NCBI RefSeq assembly: GCF_026212465.1
Contig: NC_080053.1
Location: 1,728,038 to 1,792,037, forward strand
From: Amaranthus tricolor
Lineage: Eukaryota; Streptophyta; Magnoliopsida; Caryophyllales; Amaranthaceae
Length of the DNA: 64,000 nucleotides
Reading direction: 5' to 3'
A program made the position numbers and the translations under genes. Shown here piece by piece: positions 47,601 to 63,900 of the stretch; position 1 is the first letter of the stretch; each line of letters opens with the position of its first letter. The notes beneath the pieces were generated by a model that was given only the letters and a program-made list of their open reading frames with translations, had not been told where the DNA came from and searched no databases.

Positions 47601-50340
47601 GGATCAATGATCAATAATGAATGAACGATGAAGAATGAACAAGGATCAATGATTAATGAAAAATGAACGATGAAGAATGAACAAGGATCAATGAGCATTG
47701 AAGAATGAACGATGAAGAATGAACAAGGATCAATGATCAATGAACCATGAACGATGAAGAATGAACCAAGATCAATGAGCATTGTAGAATGAACGATGAA
47801 GAATGTACAAGGTTCAATGATGAATAATGAATGAACGATGAAGAATGAACAAGGATGAATGATCATTGAAGAATGAGCGATGAAGAATGAATATGGATCA
47901 ATGATCATTAAAGAATGAAGGATGAAGAATGAACAAGGATCAATGATCATTGAAGAATGAACGATGAAGAATGAACAAGGATCAATGATCAATGAACAAT
48001 GAACGATGAAGAATGAACCAGGATCAATGAGCATTGAAGAATGAACGATTTAGAATGAACAAGGATCAATGATCATTGAAGATGGAACGATGAAGAATGA
48101 ACAAGGATCAATGATCATTAAAGAATGAACGATTTAGAATGAACAAGGATAATTGATCATTGAAGAATGAACGATGAAGAATGAACAAGGATCAATGATC
48201 AATGAACCATGAACGATGAAGAATGAACCAAGATCAATGAGCATTGTAGAATGAACGATGAAGAATGTACAAGGATGAATGATGAATAATGAATGAACGA
48301 TGAAGAATGAACAAGGATCAATGATCATTGAAGAATGAACGATGAAGAATGAATATGGATCAATGATTATTAAAGAATGAACGATGAAGAATGAACAAGG
48401 ATCAATGATCATTGAAGAATGAACGATGAAGAATGAACAAGGATCAATGATCAATGAACAATGAACGATGAAGAATGAACAAGGATCAATGATCATTGAA
48501 GAATGAACGATGAAGAATGAATATGGATTAATGATCATTAAAGAATGAACGATGAAGAATGAACAAGGATCAATGATCATTGAAGAATGAACGATGAAGA
48601 ATGAACAAGGATCAATGATCAATAATGAATGAACGATGAAGAATGAACAAGGATCAATGATTAATGAACAATGAACGATGAAGAATGAACAAGTATCAAT
48701 GAGCATTGAAGAATGAACGATGAAGAATGAACAAGGATCAATGATCAATGAACAATGAACGATGAAGAATGAACCAGGATCAATGAGAATTGAAGAATGA
48801 ACGATTTAGAATGAACAAGGATCAATGATCATTGAAGATGGAACGATGAAGAATGAACAAGGATCAATGATCATTAAAGAATGAACGATTTAGAATGAAC
48901 AAGGATAATTGATCATTGAAGAATGAACGATGAAGAATGAACAAGGATCAATGATCAATGAACCATGAACGATGAAGAATGAACCAAGATCAATGAGCAT
49001 TGTAGAATGAACGATGAAGAATGTACAAGGATGAATGATGAATAATGAATGAACGATGAAGAATGAACAAGGATCAATGATCATTGAAGAATGAACGATG
49101 AAGAATGAATATGGATCAATGATTATTAAAGAATGAACGATGAAGAATGAACAAGGATCAATGATCATTGAAGAATGAACGATGAAGAATGAACAAGGAT
49201 CAATGATCAATGAACAATGAACGATGAAGAATGAACAAGGATCAATGATCATTGAAGAATGAACGATGAAGAATGAATATGGATTAATGATCATTAAAGA
49301 ATGAACGATGAAGAATGAACAAGGATCAATGATCATTGAAGAATGAACGATGAAGAATGAACAAGGATCAATGATCAATAATGAATGAACGATGAAGAAT
49401 GAACAAGGATCAATGATTAATGAACAATGAACGATGAAGAATGAACAAGGATCAATGAGCATTGAAGAATGAACGATGAAGAATGAATAAGGATCAATGA
49501 TCAATGAACAATGAACGATGAAGAATGAACCAGGATCAATGAGAATTGAAGAATGAACGATTTAGAATGAACAAGGATCCATGATCATTGAAGATGGAAC
49601 GATGAAGAATGAACAAGGATCAATGATCATTAAAGAATGAACGATTTAGAATGAACAAGGATAATTGATCATTGAAGAATGAACGATGAAGAATGAACAA
49701 GGATCAATGATCAATGAACCATGAACGATGAAGAATGAACCAAGATCAATGAGCATTGTAGAATGAACGATGAAGAATGTACAAGGATGAATGATGAATA
49801 ATGAATGAACGATGAAGAATGAACAAGGATCAATGATCATTGAAGAATGAACGATGAAGAATGAATATGGATCAATGATTATTAAAGAATGAACGATGAA
49901 GAATGAACAAGGATCAATGATCATTGAAGAATGAACGATGAAGAATGAACAAGGATCAATGATCAATGAACAATGAACGATGAAGAATGAACCAGGATCA
50001 ATGAGCATTGAAGAATGAACGATTTAGAATGAACAAGAATCAATGATCATTGAAGATGGAACGATGAAGAATGAACAAGGATCAATGATCATTGAAGAAT
50101 GAACGATGAAGAATGAATATGGATCTATGATCATTAAAGAATGAACGATGAAGAATGAACAAGGATCAATGATCAATGAACAATGAACGATGAAGAATGA
50201 ACCAGGATCAATGAGCATTGAAGAATAAACGATTTAGAATGAACAAGAATCAATGATCATTGAAGATGGAACGATGAAGAATGAACAAGGATCAATGATC
50301 ATTGAAGAATGAACGATGAAGAATGAACAAGGATTAATGA
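41612..50340. repeat. Satellite mega-unit 2, enlarged by a 3360-bp internal duplication
   Basis: Collinear with mega-unit 1 at a 5369-bp shift up to about 46880. It then steps back 3360 bp and repeats, giving 8729 bp in all. It ends at GGATTAATGA before TCAAT at 50341. Confidence 0.8.
43503..50222. repeat. 3360-bp tandem duplication (80 monomers)
   Basis: Units 43503-46862 and 46863-50222. 3360 is exactly 80 x 42, so phase is kept. The joint monomer at 46863 begins GAATAAACGATTTAG like the one at 50223, while the one at 43503 begins GAATGAAC, locating the crossover in that monomer. Differences include GATAATTAAAG near 46266 versus GATCATTAAAG, and GAAAAATG near 47660. Confidence 0.85.
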
Positions 50341-53300
50341 TCAATGAACAATGAACGATGAAGAATGAACCAGGATCAATGAGCATTGAAGAATGAACGA
50401 TTTAGAATGAACAAGGATCAATGATCATTGAAGATGGAACGATGAAGAATGAACAAGGATCAATGATCATTGAAGAATGAACGATGAAGAATGAATATGG
50501 ATCAATGATCATTAAAGAATGAACGATGAAGAATGAACAAGGATCAATGATCATTGAAGAATGAACGATGAAGAATGAACAAGGATCAATGATCAATGAA
50601 CAATGAACGATGAAGAATGAACCAGGATCAATGAGCATTGAAGAATGAACGATTTAGAATGAACAAGAATCAAATATCATTGAAGATGGAACGATGAAGA
50701 ATGAACAAGGATCAATGATCATTGAAGAATGAACGATGAAGAATGAATATGGATCAATGATCATTAAAGAATGAACGATGAAGAATGAACAAGGATCAAT
50801 GATCAATGAACAATGAACGATGAAGAATGAACGAGGATCAATGAGCATTGTAGAATGAACGATGAAGAATGAACAAGGATCAATGATCAATAATGAATGA
50901 ACGATGAAGAATGAACAAGGATCAATGATTAATGAACAATGAACGATGAAGAATGAACAAGGATCAATGATCAATGAACCATGAACGATGAAGAATGAAC
51001 CAAGATCAATAAGCATTGTAGAATGAACGATGAAGAATGTACAAGGATCAATGATGAATAATGAATGAACGATGAAGAATGAACAAGGATGAATGATCAT
51101 TGAAGAATGAGCGATGAAGAATGAATATGGATCAATGATCATTAAAGAATGAAGGATGAAGAATGAACAAGGATCAATGATCATTGAAGAATGAACGATG
51201 AAGAATGAACAAGGATCAATGATCAATGAACGATGAACGATGAAGAATGAACCAGGATCAATGAGCATTGAAGAATGAAGGATTTAGAATGAACAAGGAT
51301 CAATGATCATTGAAGATGGAACGATGAAGAATGAACAAGGATCAATGATCATTAAAGAATGAACGATTTAGAATGAACAAGGATAATTGATCATTGAAGA
51401 ATGAACGATGAAGAATGAACAAGGATCAATGATCAATAATGAATGAACGATGAAGAATGAACAAGGATCAATGATTAATGAACAATGAACGATGAAGAAT
51501 GAACAAGGATCAATGAGCATTGAAGAATGAACGATGAAGAATGAACAAGGATTAATGATCAATGAACAATAAACGATGAAGAATGAACGAGGATCAATGA
51601 GCATTGTAGAATGAACGATGAAGAATGTACAAGGATCAATGATGAATAATGAATGAACGATGAAGAATGAACAAGGATCAATGATCAGTGAAGAATGAAC
51701 GATGAAGAATGAATATGGATCATTAAAGAATGAACGATGATGAATGAACAAGGATCAATGATCATTGAAGAATGAACGATGAAGAATGAACAAGGATCAA
51801 TGATCAATGAACAATGAACGATGAAGAATGAACAAGGATCAATGAGCATTGAAGAATGAACGATGAAGAATGAACAAGGATCAATGATCAATGAACAATG
51901 AACGATGAAGAATGAACAAGGATCAATGATCAATGAACAATGAACGATGAAGAATGAACAAGGATCAATGAGCATTGAAGAATGAACGATGAAGAATGAA
52001 CAAGGATCAATGATCAATGAACCATGAACGATGAAGAATGAACCAAGATCAATGAGCATTGTAGAATGAACGATGAAGAATGTACAAGGTTCAATGATGA
52101 ATAATGAATGAACGATGAAGAATGAACAAGGATGAATGATCATTGAAGAATGAGCGATGAAGAATGAATATGGATCAATGATCATTAAAGAATGAAGGAT
52201 GAAGAATAAACAAGGATCAATGATCATTGAAGAATGAACGATGAAGAATGAACAAGGATCAATGATCAATGAACAATGAACGATGAAGAATGAACCAGGA
52301 TCAATGAGCATTGAAGAATGAACGATTTAGAATGAACAAGGATCAATGATCATTGAAGATGGAACGATGAAGAATGAACAAGGATCAATGATCATTAAAG
52401 AATGAACGATTTAGAATGAACAAGGATAATTGATCATTGAAGAATGAACGATGAAGAATGAACAAGGATCAATGATCAATGAACCATGAAGGATGAAGAA
52501 TGAACCAAGATCAATGAGCATTTAGAATGAACGATGAAGAATGTACAAGGATGAATGATGAATAATGAATGAACGATGAAGAATGAACAAGGATCAATGA
52601 TCATTGAAGAATGAACGATGAAGAATGAATATGGATCAATGATTATTAAAGAATGAACGATGAAGAATGAACAAGGATCAATGATCATTGAAGAATGAAC
52701 AATGAAGAATGAACAAGGATCAATGATCAATGAACAATGAACGATGAAGAATGAACAAGGATCAATGATCATTGAAGAATGAACGATGAAGAATGAATAT
52801 GGATTAATGATCATTAAAGAATGAACGATGAAGAATGAACAAGGATCAATGATCATTGAAGAATGAACGATGAAGAATGAACAAGGATCAATGATCAATA
52901 ATGAATGAACGATGAAGAATGAACAAGGATCAATGATTAATGAACAATGAACGATGAAGAATGAACAAGGATCAATGAGCATTGAAGAATGAACGATGAA
53001 GAATGAACAAGGATCAATGATCAATGAACAATGAACGATGAAGAATGAACAAGGATCAATGAGAATTGAAGAATGAACGATTTAGAATGAACAAGGATCA
53101 ATGATCATTGAAGATGGAACGATGAAGAATGAACAAGGATCAATGATCATTAAAGAATGAACGATTTAGAATGAACAAGGATAATTGATCATTGAAGAAT
53201 GAACGATGAAGAATGAACAAGGATCAATGATCAATGAACCATGAACGATGAAGAATGAACCAAGATCAATGAGCATTGTAGAATGAACGATGAAGAATGT

Positions 53301-55596
53301 ACAAGGATGAATGATAAATAATGAATGAACGATGAAGAATGAACAAGGATCAATGATCATTGAAGAATGAACGATGAAGAATGAATATGGATCAATGATT
53401 ATTAAAGAATGAACGATGAAGAATGAACAAGGATCAATGATCATTGAAGAATGAACGATGAAGAATGAACAAGGATCAATGATCAATGAACAATGAACGA
53501 TGAAGAATGAACAAGGATCAATGATCATTGAAGAATGAACGATGAATAATGAATATGGATTAATGATCATTAAAGAATGAACGATGAAGAATGAACAAGG
53601 ATCAATGATCATTGAAGAATGAACGATGAAGAATGAACAAGGATCAATGATCAATAATGAATGAACGATGAAGAATGAACAAGGATCAATGATTAATGAA
53701 CAATGAACGATGAAGAATGAACAAGGATCAATGAGCATTGAAGAATGAACGATGAAGAATGAACAAGGATAATTGATCATTGAAGAATGAACGATGAAGA
53801 ATGAACAATGAAGAATGTACAAGGATCAATGATGAATAATGAATGAACGATGAAGAATGAACAAGGATGAATGATCATTGAAGAATGAGCGATGAAGAAT
53901 GAATATGGATCAATGATCATTAAAGAATGAAGGATGAAGAATGAACAAGGATCAATGATCATTGAAGAATGAACGATGAAGAATGAACAAGGATCAATGA
54001 TCAATGAACAATGAACGATGAACAATGAACCAGGATCAATGAGAATTGTAGAATGAACGATTTAGAATGAACAAGGATCAATGATCATTGAAGATGGAAC
54101 GATGAAGAATGAACAAGGATCAATGATCATTAAAGAATGAACGATTTAGAATGAACAAGGATAATTGATCATTGAAGAATGAACGATGAAGAATGAACAA
54201 GGATCAATGATCAATGAACCATGAACGATGAAGAATGAACCAAGATCAATGAGCATTGTAGAATGAACGATGAAGAATGTACAAGGATGAATGATGAATA
54301 ATGAATGAACGATGAAGAATGAACAAGGATCAATGATCATTGAAGAATGAACGATGAAGAATGAATATGGATCAATGATTATTAAAGAATGAACGATGAA
54401 GAATGAACAAGGATCAATGATCATTGAAGAATGAACGATGAAGAATGAACAAGGATCAATGATCAATGAACAATGAACGATGAAGAATGAACAAGGATCA
54501 ATGATCATTGAAGAATGAACGATGAATAATGAATATGGATTAATGATCATTAAAGAATGAACGATGAAGAATGAACAAGGATCAATGATCATTGAAGAAT
54601 GAACGATGAAGAATGAACAAGGATCAATGATCAATAATGAATGAACGATGAAGAATGAACAAGGATCAATGATTAATGAACAATGAACGATGAAGAATGA
54701 ACAAGGATCAATGAGCATTGAAGAATGAACGATGAAGAATGAACAAGGATCAATGATCAATGAACAATGAACGATGAAGAATGAACCAGGATCAATGAGA
54801 ATTGTAGAATGAACGATTTAGAATGAACAAGGATCAATGATCATTGAAGATGGAACGATGAAGAATGAACAAGGATCAATGATCATTAAAGAATGAACGA
54901 TTTAGAATGAACAAGGATAATTGATCATTGAAGAATGAACGATGAAGAATGAACAAGGATCAATGATCAATGAACCATGAACGATGAAGAATGAACCAAG
55001 ATCAATGAGCATTGTAGAATGAACGATAAAGAATGTACAAGGATGAATGATGAATAATGAATGAACGATGAAGAATGAACAAGGATCAATGATCATTGAA
55101 GAATGAACGATGAAGAATGAATATGGATCAATGATTATTAAAGAATGAACGATGAAGAATGAACAAGGATCAATGATCATTGAAGAATGAACGATGAAGA
55201 ATGAACAAGGATCAATGATCAATGAACAATGAACGATGAAGAATGAACCAGGATCAATGAGCATTGAAGAATGAACGATTTAGAATGAACAAGAATCAAT
55301 GATCATTGAAGATGGAACGATGAAGAATGAACAAGGATCAATGATCATTGAAGAATGAACGATGAAGAATGAATATGGATCTATGATCATTAAAGAATGA
55401 ACGATGAAGAATGAACAAGGATCAATGATCAATGAACAATGAACGATGAAGAATGAACCAGGATCAATGAGCATTGAAGAATAAACGATTTAGAATGAAC
55501 AAGAATCAATGATCATTGAAGATGGAACGATGAAGAATGAACAAGGATCAATGATCATTGAAGAATGAACGATGAAGAATGAACAAGGATTAATGA
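50341..55596. repeat. Satellite mega-unit 3, rearranged
   Basis: Matches mega-unit 1 to about 51.8 kb (shift 14,098). It then switches to sequence like 10.9-14.3 kb, including the 1-bp-deleted GAGCATTTAG monomer at 52516. The last part follows the block E type (shift 27,215 from about 26.8-28.4 kb). Near 53.77-54.03 kb a short mosaic of unit types is joined out of register. Net length 5256 bp. Confidence 0.7.
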
Positions 55597-58500
55597 TCAA
55601 TGAACAATGAACGATGAAGAATGAACCAGGATCAATGAGCATTGAAGAATGAACGATTTAGAATGAACAAGGATCAATGATCATTGAAGATGGAACGATG
55701 AAGAATGAACAAGGATCAATGATCATTGAAGAATGAACGATGAAGAATGAATATGGATCAATGATCATTAAAGAATGAACGATGAAGAATGAACAAGGAT
55801 CAATGATCATTGAAGAATGAACGATGAAGAATGAACAAGGATCAATGATCAATGAACAATGAACGATGAAGAATGAACCAGGATCAATGAGCATTGAAGA
55901 ATGAACGATTTAGAATGAACAAGAATCAAATATCATTGAAGATGGAACGATGAAGAATGAACAAGGATCAATGATCATTGAAGAATGAACGATGAAGAAT
56001 GAATATGGATCAATGATCATTAAAGAATGAACGATGAAGAATGAACAAGGATCAATGATCAATGAACAATGAACGATGAAGAATGAACGAGGATCAATGA
56101 GCATTGTAGAATGAACGATGAAGAATGAACAAGGATCAATGATCAATAATGAATGAACGATGAAGAATGAACAAGGATCAATGATTAATGAACAATGAAC
56201 GATGAAGAATGAACAAGGATCAATGATCAATGAACCATGAACGATGAAGAATGAACCAAGATCAATAAGCATTGTAGAATGAACGATGAAGAATGTACAA
56301 GGATCAATGATGAATAATGAATGAACGATGAAGAATGAACAAGGATGAATGATCATTGAAGAATGAGCGATGAAGAATGAATATGGATCAATGATCATTA
56401 AAGAATGAAGGATGAAGAATGAACAAGGATCAATGATCATTGAAGAATGAACGATGAAGAATGAACAAGGATCAATGATCAATGAACAATGAACGATGAA
56501 CAATGAACCAGGATCAATGAGCATTGAAGAATGAAGGATTTAGAATGAACAAGGATCAATGATCATTGAAGATGGAACGATGACGAATGAACAAGGATCA
56601 ATGATCATTAAAGAATGAACGATTTAGAATGAACAAGGATAATTGATCATTGAAGAATGAACGATGAAGAATGAACAAGGATCAATGATCAATAATGAAT
56701 GAACGATGAAGAATGAACAAGGATCAATGATTAATGAACAATGAACGATGAAGAATGAACAAGGATCAATGAGCATTGAAGAATGAACGATGAAGAATGA
56801 ACAAGGATTAATGATCAATGAACAATAAACGATGAAGAATGAACGAGGATCAATGAGCATTGTAGAATGAACGATGAAGAATGTACAAGGATCAATGATG
56901 AATAATGAATGAACGATGAAGAATGAACAAGGATCAATGATCAGTGAAGAATGAACGATGAAGAATGAATATGGATCATTAAAGAATGAACGATGGTGAA
57001 TGAACAAGGATCAATGATCATTGAAGAATGAACGATGAAGAATGAACAAGGATCAATGATCAATGAACAATGAATGATGAAGAATGAACAAGGATCAATG
57101 AGCATTGAAGAATGAACGATGAAGAATGAACAAGGATCAATGATCAATGAACAATGAACGATGAAGAATGAACGAGGATCAATGAGCATTGTAGAATGAA
57201 CGATGAAGAATGAACGAGGATCAATGAGCATTGTAGAATGAACGATGAAGAATGTACAAGGATGAATGATGAATAATGAATGAACGATGAAGAATGAACA
57301 AGGATCAATGATCATTGAAGAATGAACGATGAAGAATGAACATGGATCAATGATCATTAAAGAATGAACGATGAAGAATGAACAAGTATCAATGATCATT
57401 GAAGAATGAACGATGAAGAATGAACAAGGATCAATGATCAATGAACAATGAACGATGAACAATGAACCAGGATCAATGAGCATTGAAGAATGAACGATTT
57501 AGAATGAACAAGGATCAATGATCATTGAAGATGGAACGATGAAGAATGAATAAGGATCAATGATCATTGAAGAATGAATGATGAAGAATGAATATGGATC
57601 AATGATCATTAAAGAATGAACGATGAAGAATGAACAAGGATCAATGATCATTGAAGAATGAACGATGAAGAATGAACAAGGATCAATGTTCAATGAACAA
57701 TGAACGATGAAGAATGAACCAGGATCAATGAGCATTGAAGAATGAACGATTTAGAATGAACAAGGATCAATGATCATTGAAGATGGAACGATGAAGAATG
57801 AATAAGGATCAATGATCATTGAAGAATGAATGATGAAGAATGAATATGGATCAATGATCATTAAAGAATGAACGATGAAGAATGAACAAGGATCAATGAT
57901 CATTGAAGAATGAACGATGAAGAATGAACAAGGATCAATGTTCAATGAACAATGAACGATGAAGAATGAACCAGGATCAATGAGCATTGAAGAATGAACG
58001 ATTTAGAATGAACAAGAATCAATGATCATTGAAGATGGAACGATGAAGAATGAACAAGGATCAATGATCATTGAAGAATGAACGATGAAGAATGAATATG
58101 GATCAATGATCATTAAAGAATGAACGATGAAGAATGAACAAGGATCAATGATCAATGAACAATGAACGATGAAGAATGAACGAGGATCAATGAGCATTGT
58201 AGAATGAACGATGAAGAATGAACAAGGATCAATGATCAATAATGAATGAACGATGAAGAATGAACAAGGATCAATGATTAATGAACAATGAACGATGAAG
58301 AATGAACAAGGATCAATGAGCATTGAAGAATGAACGATGAAGAATGAACAAGGATCAATGATCAATGAACCATGAACGATGAAGAATGAACCAAGATCAA
58401 TGAGCATTGTAGAATGAACGATGAAGAATGTACAAGGTTCAATGATGAATAATGAATGAACGATGAAGAATGAACAAGGATGAATGATCATTGAAGAATG

Positions 58501-60965
58501 AGCGATGAAGAATGAATATGGATCAATGATCATTAAAGAATGAAGGATGAAGAATGAACAAGGATCAATGATCATTGAAGAATGAACGATGAAGAATGAA
58601 CAAGGATCAATGATCAATGAACAATGAACGATGAAGAATGAACCAGGATCAATGAGCATTGAAGAATGAACGATTTAGAATGAACAAGGATCAATGATCA
58701 TTGAAGATGGAACGATGAAGAATGAACAAGGATCAATGATCATTAAAGAATGAACGATTTAGAATGAACAAGGATAATTGATCATTGAAGAATGAACGAT
58801 GAAGAATGAACAAGGATCAATGATCAATGAACCATGAACGATGAAGAATGAACCAAGATCAATGAGCATTGTAGAATGAACGATGAAGAATGTACAAGGA
58901 TGAATGATGAATAATGAATGAACGATGAAGAATGAACAAGGATCAATGATCATTGAAGAATGAACGATGAAGAATGAATATGGATCAATGATTATTAAAG
59001 AATGAACGATGAAGAATGAACAAGGATCAATGATCATTGAAGAATGAACGATGAAGAATGAACAAGGATCAATGATCAATGAACAATGAACGATGAAGAA
59101 TGAACAAGGATCAATGATCATTGAAGAATGAACGATGAAGAATGAATATGGATTAATGATCATTAAAGAATGAACGAAGAAGAATGAAAAAGGATCAATG
59201 ATCATTGAAGAATGAACGATGAAGAATGAACAAGGATCAATGATCAATAATGAATGAACGATGAAGAATGAACAAGGATCAATGATTAATGAACAATGAA
59301 CGATGAAGAATGAACAAGTATCAATGAGCATTGAAGAATGAACGATGAAGAATGAATAAGGATCAATGATCAATGAACAATGAACGATGAAGAATGAACC
59401 AGGATCAATGAGAATTGAAGAATGAACGATTTAGAATGAACAAGGATCAATGATCATTGAAGATGGAACGATGAAGAATGAACAAGGATCAATGATCATT
59501 AAAGAATGAACGATTTAGAATGAACAAGGATAATTGATCATTGAAGAATGAACGATGAAGAATGAACAAGGATCAATGATCAATGAACCATGAACGATGA
59601 AGAATGAACCAAGATCAATGAGCATTGTAGAATGAACGATGAAGAATGTACAAGGATGAATGATGAATAATGAATGAACGATGAAGAATGAACAAGGATC
59701 AATGATCATTGAAGAATGAACGATGAAGAATGAATATGGATCAATGATTATTAAAGAATGAACGATGAAGAATGAACAAGGATCAATGATCATTGAAGAA
59801 TGAACGATGAAGAATGAACAAGGATCAATGATCAATGAACAATGAACGATGAAGAATGAACAAGGATCAATGATCATTGAAGAATGAACGATGAAGAATG
59901 AATATGGATTAATGATCATTAAAGAATGAACGATGAAGAATGAACAAGGATCAATGATCATTGAAGAATGAACGATGAAGAATGAACAAGGATCAATGAT
60001 CAATAATGAATGAACGATGAAGAATGAACAAGGATCAATGATTAATGAACAATGAACGATGAAGAATGAACAAGGATCAATGAGCATTGAAGAATGAACG
60101 ATGAAGAATGAACAAGGATCAATGATCAATGAACAATGAACGATGAAGAATGAACCAGGATCAATGAGAATTGAAGAATGAACGATTTAGAATGAACAAG
60201 GATCAATGATCATTGAAGATGGAACGATGAAGAATGAACAAGGATCAATGATCATTAAAGAATGAACGATTTAGAATGAACAAGGATAATTGATCATTGA
60301 AGAATGAACGATGAAGAATGAACAAGGATCAATGATCAATGAACCATGAACGATGAAGAATGAACCAAGATCAATGAGCATTGTAGAATGAACGATGAAG
60401 AATGTACAAGGATGAATGATGAATAATGAATGAACGATGAAGAATGAACAAGGATCAATGATCATTGAAGAATGAACGATGAAGAATGAATATGGATCAA
60501 TGATTATTAAAGAATGAACGATGAAGAATGAACAAGGATCAATGATCATTGAAGAATGAACGATGAAGAATGAACAAGGATCAATGATCAATGAACAATG
60601 AACGATGAAGAATGAACCAGGATCAATGAGCATTGAAGAATGAACGATTTAGAATGAACAAGAATCAATGATCATTGAAGATGGAACGATGAAGAATGAA
60701 CAAGGATCAATGATCATTGAAGAATGAACGATGAAGAATGAATATGGATCTATGATCATTAAAGAATGAACGATGAAGAATGAACAAGGATCAATGATCA
60801 ATGAACAATGAACGATGAAGAATGAACCAGGATCAATGAGCATTGAAGAATAAACGATTTAGAATGAACAAGAATCAATGATCATTGAAGATGGAACGAT
60901 GAAGAATGAACAAGGATCAATGATCATTGAAGAATGAACGATGAAGAATGAACAAGGATTAATGA
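55597..60965. repeat. 5369-bp satellite mega-unit 4
   Basis: Collinear with mega-unit 1 at a shift of 19,354 bp over its whole length, including the 7-bp deletion (56973-56984), the 252-bp pair and the 756-bp repeats. Its left boundary is an uninterrupted paralogue of the retrotransposon insertion site. Confidence 0.85.
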
Positions 60966-63900
60966 TCAATGAACAATGAACGATGAAGAATGAACCAGGA
61001 TCAATGAGCATTGAAGAATGAACGATTTAGAATGAACAAGGATCAATGATCATTGAAGATGGAACGATGAAGAATGAACAAGGATCAATGATCATTGAAG
61101 AATGAACGATGAAGAATGAATATGGATCAATGATCATTAAAGAATGAACGATGAAGAATGAACAAGGATCAATGATCATTGAAGAATGAACGATGAAGAA
61201 TGAACAAGGATCAATGATCAATGAACAATGAACGATGAAGAATGAACCAGGATCAATGAGCATTGAAGAATGAACGATTTAGAATGAACAAGAATCAAAT
61301 ATCATTGAAGATGGAACGATGAAGAATGAACAAGGATCAATGATCATTGAAGAATGAACGATGAAGAATGAATATGGATCAATGATCATTAAAGAATGAA
61401 CGATGAAGAATGAACAAGGATCAATGATCAATGAACAATGAACGATGAAGAATGAACGAGGATCAATGAGCATTGTAGAATGAACGATGAAGAATGAACA
61501 AGGATCAATGATCAATAATGAATGAACGATGAAGAATGAACAAGGATCAATGATTAATGAACAATGAACGATGAAGAATGAACAAGGATCAATGATCAAT
61601 GAACCATGAACGATGAAGAATGAACCAAGATCAATAAGCATTGTAGAATGAACGATGAAGAATGTACAAGGATCAATGATGAATAATGAATGAACGATGA
61701 AGAATGAACAAGGATGAATGATCATTGAAGAATGAGCGATGAAGAATGAATATGGATCAATTATCATTAAAGAATAAAGGATGAAGAATGAACAAGGATC
61801 AATGATCATTGAAGAATGAACGATGAAGAATGAACAAGGATCAATGATCAATGAACAATGAACGATGAACAATGAACCAGGATCAATGAGCATTGAAGAA
61901 TGAAGGATTTAGAATGAACAAGGATCAATGATCATTGAAGATGGAACGATGAAGAATGAACAAGGATCAATGATCATTAAAGAATGAACGATTTAGAATG
62001 AACAAGGATAATTGATCATTGAAGAATGAACGATGAAGAATGAACAAGGATCAATGATCAATAATGAATGAACGATGAAGAATGAACAAGGATCAATGAT
62101 TAATGAACAATGAACGATGAAGAATGAACAAGGATCAATGAGCATTGAAGAATGAACGATGAAGAATGAACAAGGATTAATGATCAATGAACAATAAACG
62201 ATGAAGAATGAACGAGGATCAATGAGCATTGTAGAATGAACGATGAAGAATGTACAAGGATCAATGATGAATAATGAATGAACGATGAAGAATGAACAAG
62301 GATCAATGATCAGTGAAGAATGAACGATGAAGAATGAATATGGATCATTAAAGAATGAACGATGATGAATGAACAAGGATCAATGATCATTGAAGAATGA
62401 ACGATGAAGAATGAACAAGGATCAATGATCAATGAACAATGAATGATGAAGAATGAACAAGGATCAATGAGCATTGAAGAATGAACGATGAAGAATGAAT
62501 ATGGATCAATGATCAATGAACAATGAACGATGAAGAATGAACGAGGATCAATGAGCATTGTAGAATGAACGATGAAGAATGAACGAGGATCAATGAGCAT
62601 TGTAGAATGAACGATGAAGAATGTACAAGGATGAATGATGAATAATGAATGAACGATGAAGAATGAACAAGGATCAATGATCATTGAAGAATGAACGATG
62701 AAGAATGAACATGGATCAATGATCATTAAAGAATGAACGATGAAGAATGAACAAGTATCAATGATCATTGAAGAATGAACGATGAAGAATGAACAAGGAT
62801 CAATGATCAATGAACAATGAACGATGAACAATGAACCAGGATCAATGAGCATTGAAGAATGAACGATTTAGAATGAACAAGGATCAATGATCATTGAAGA
62901 TGGAACGATGAAGAATGAATAAGGATCAATGATCATTGAAGAATGAATGATGAAGAATGAATATGGATCAATGATCATTAAAGAATGAACGATGAAGAAT
63001 GAACAAGGATCAATGATCATTGAAGAATGAACGATGAAGAATGAACAAGGATCAATGTTCAATGAACAATGAACGATGAAGAATGAACCAGGATCAATGA
63101 GCATTGAAGAATGAACGATTTAGAATGAACAAGGATCAATGATCATTGAAGATGGAACGATGAAGAATGAATAAGGATCAATGATCATTGAAGAATGAAT
63201 GATGAAGAATGAATATGGATCAATGATCATTAAAGAATGAACGATGAAGAATGAACAAGGATCAATGATCATTGAAGAATGAACGATGAAGAATGAACAA
63301 GGATCAATGTTCAATGAACAATGAACGATGAAGAATGAACCAGGATCAATGAGCATTGAAGAATGAACGATTTAGAATGAACAAGAATCAATGATCATTG
63401 AAGATGGAACGATGAAGAATGAACAAGGATCAATGATCATTGAAGAATGAACGATGAAGAATGAATATGGATCAATGATCATTAAAGAATGAACGATGAA
63501 GAATGAACAAGGATCAATGATCAATGAACAATGAACGATGAAGAATGAACGAGGATCAATGAGCATTGTAGAATGAACGATGAAGAATGAACAAGGATCA
63601 ATGATCAATAATGAATGAACGATGAAGAATGAACAAGGATCAATGATTAATGAACAATGAACGATGAAGAATGAACAAGGATCAATGAGCATTGAAGAAT
63701 GAACGATGAAGAATGAACAAGGATCAATGATCAATGAACCATGAACGATGAAGAATGAACCAAGATCAATGAGCATTGTAGAATGAACGATGAAGAATGT
63801 ACAAGGTTCAATGATGAATAATGAATGAACGATGAAGAATGAACAAGGATGAATGATCATTGAAGAATGAGCGATGAAGAATGAATATGGATCAATGATC

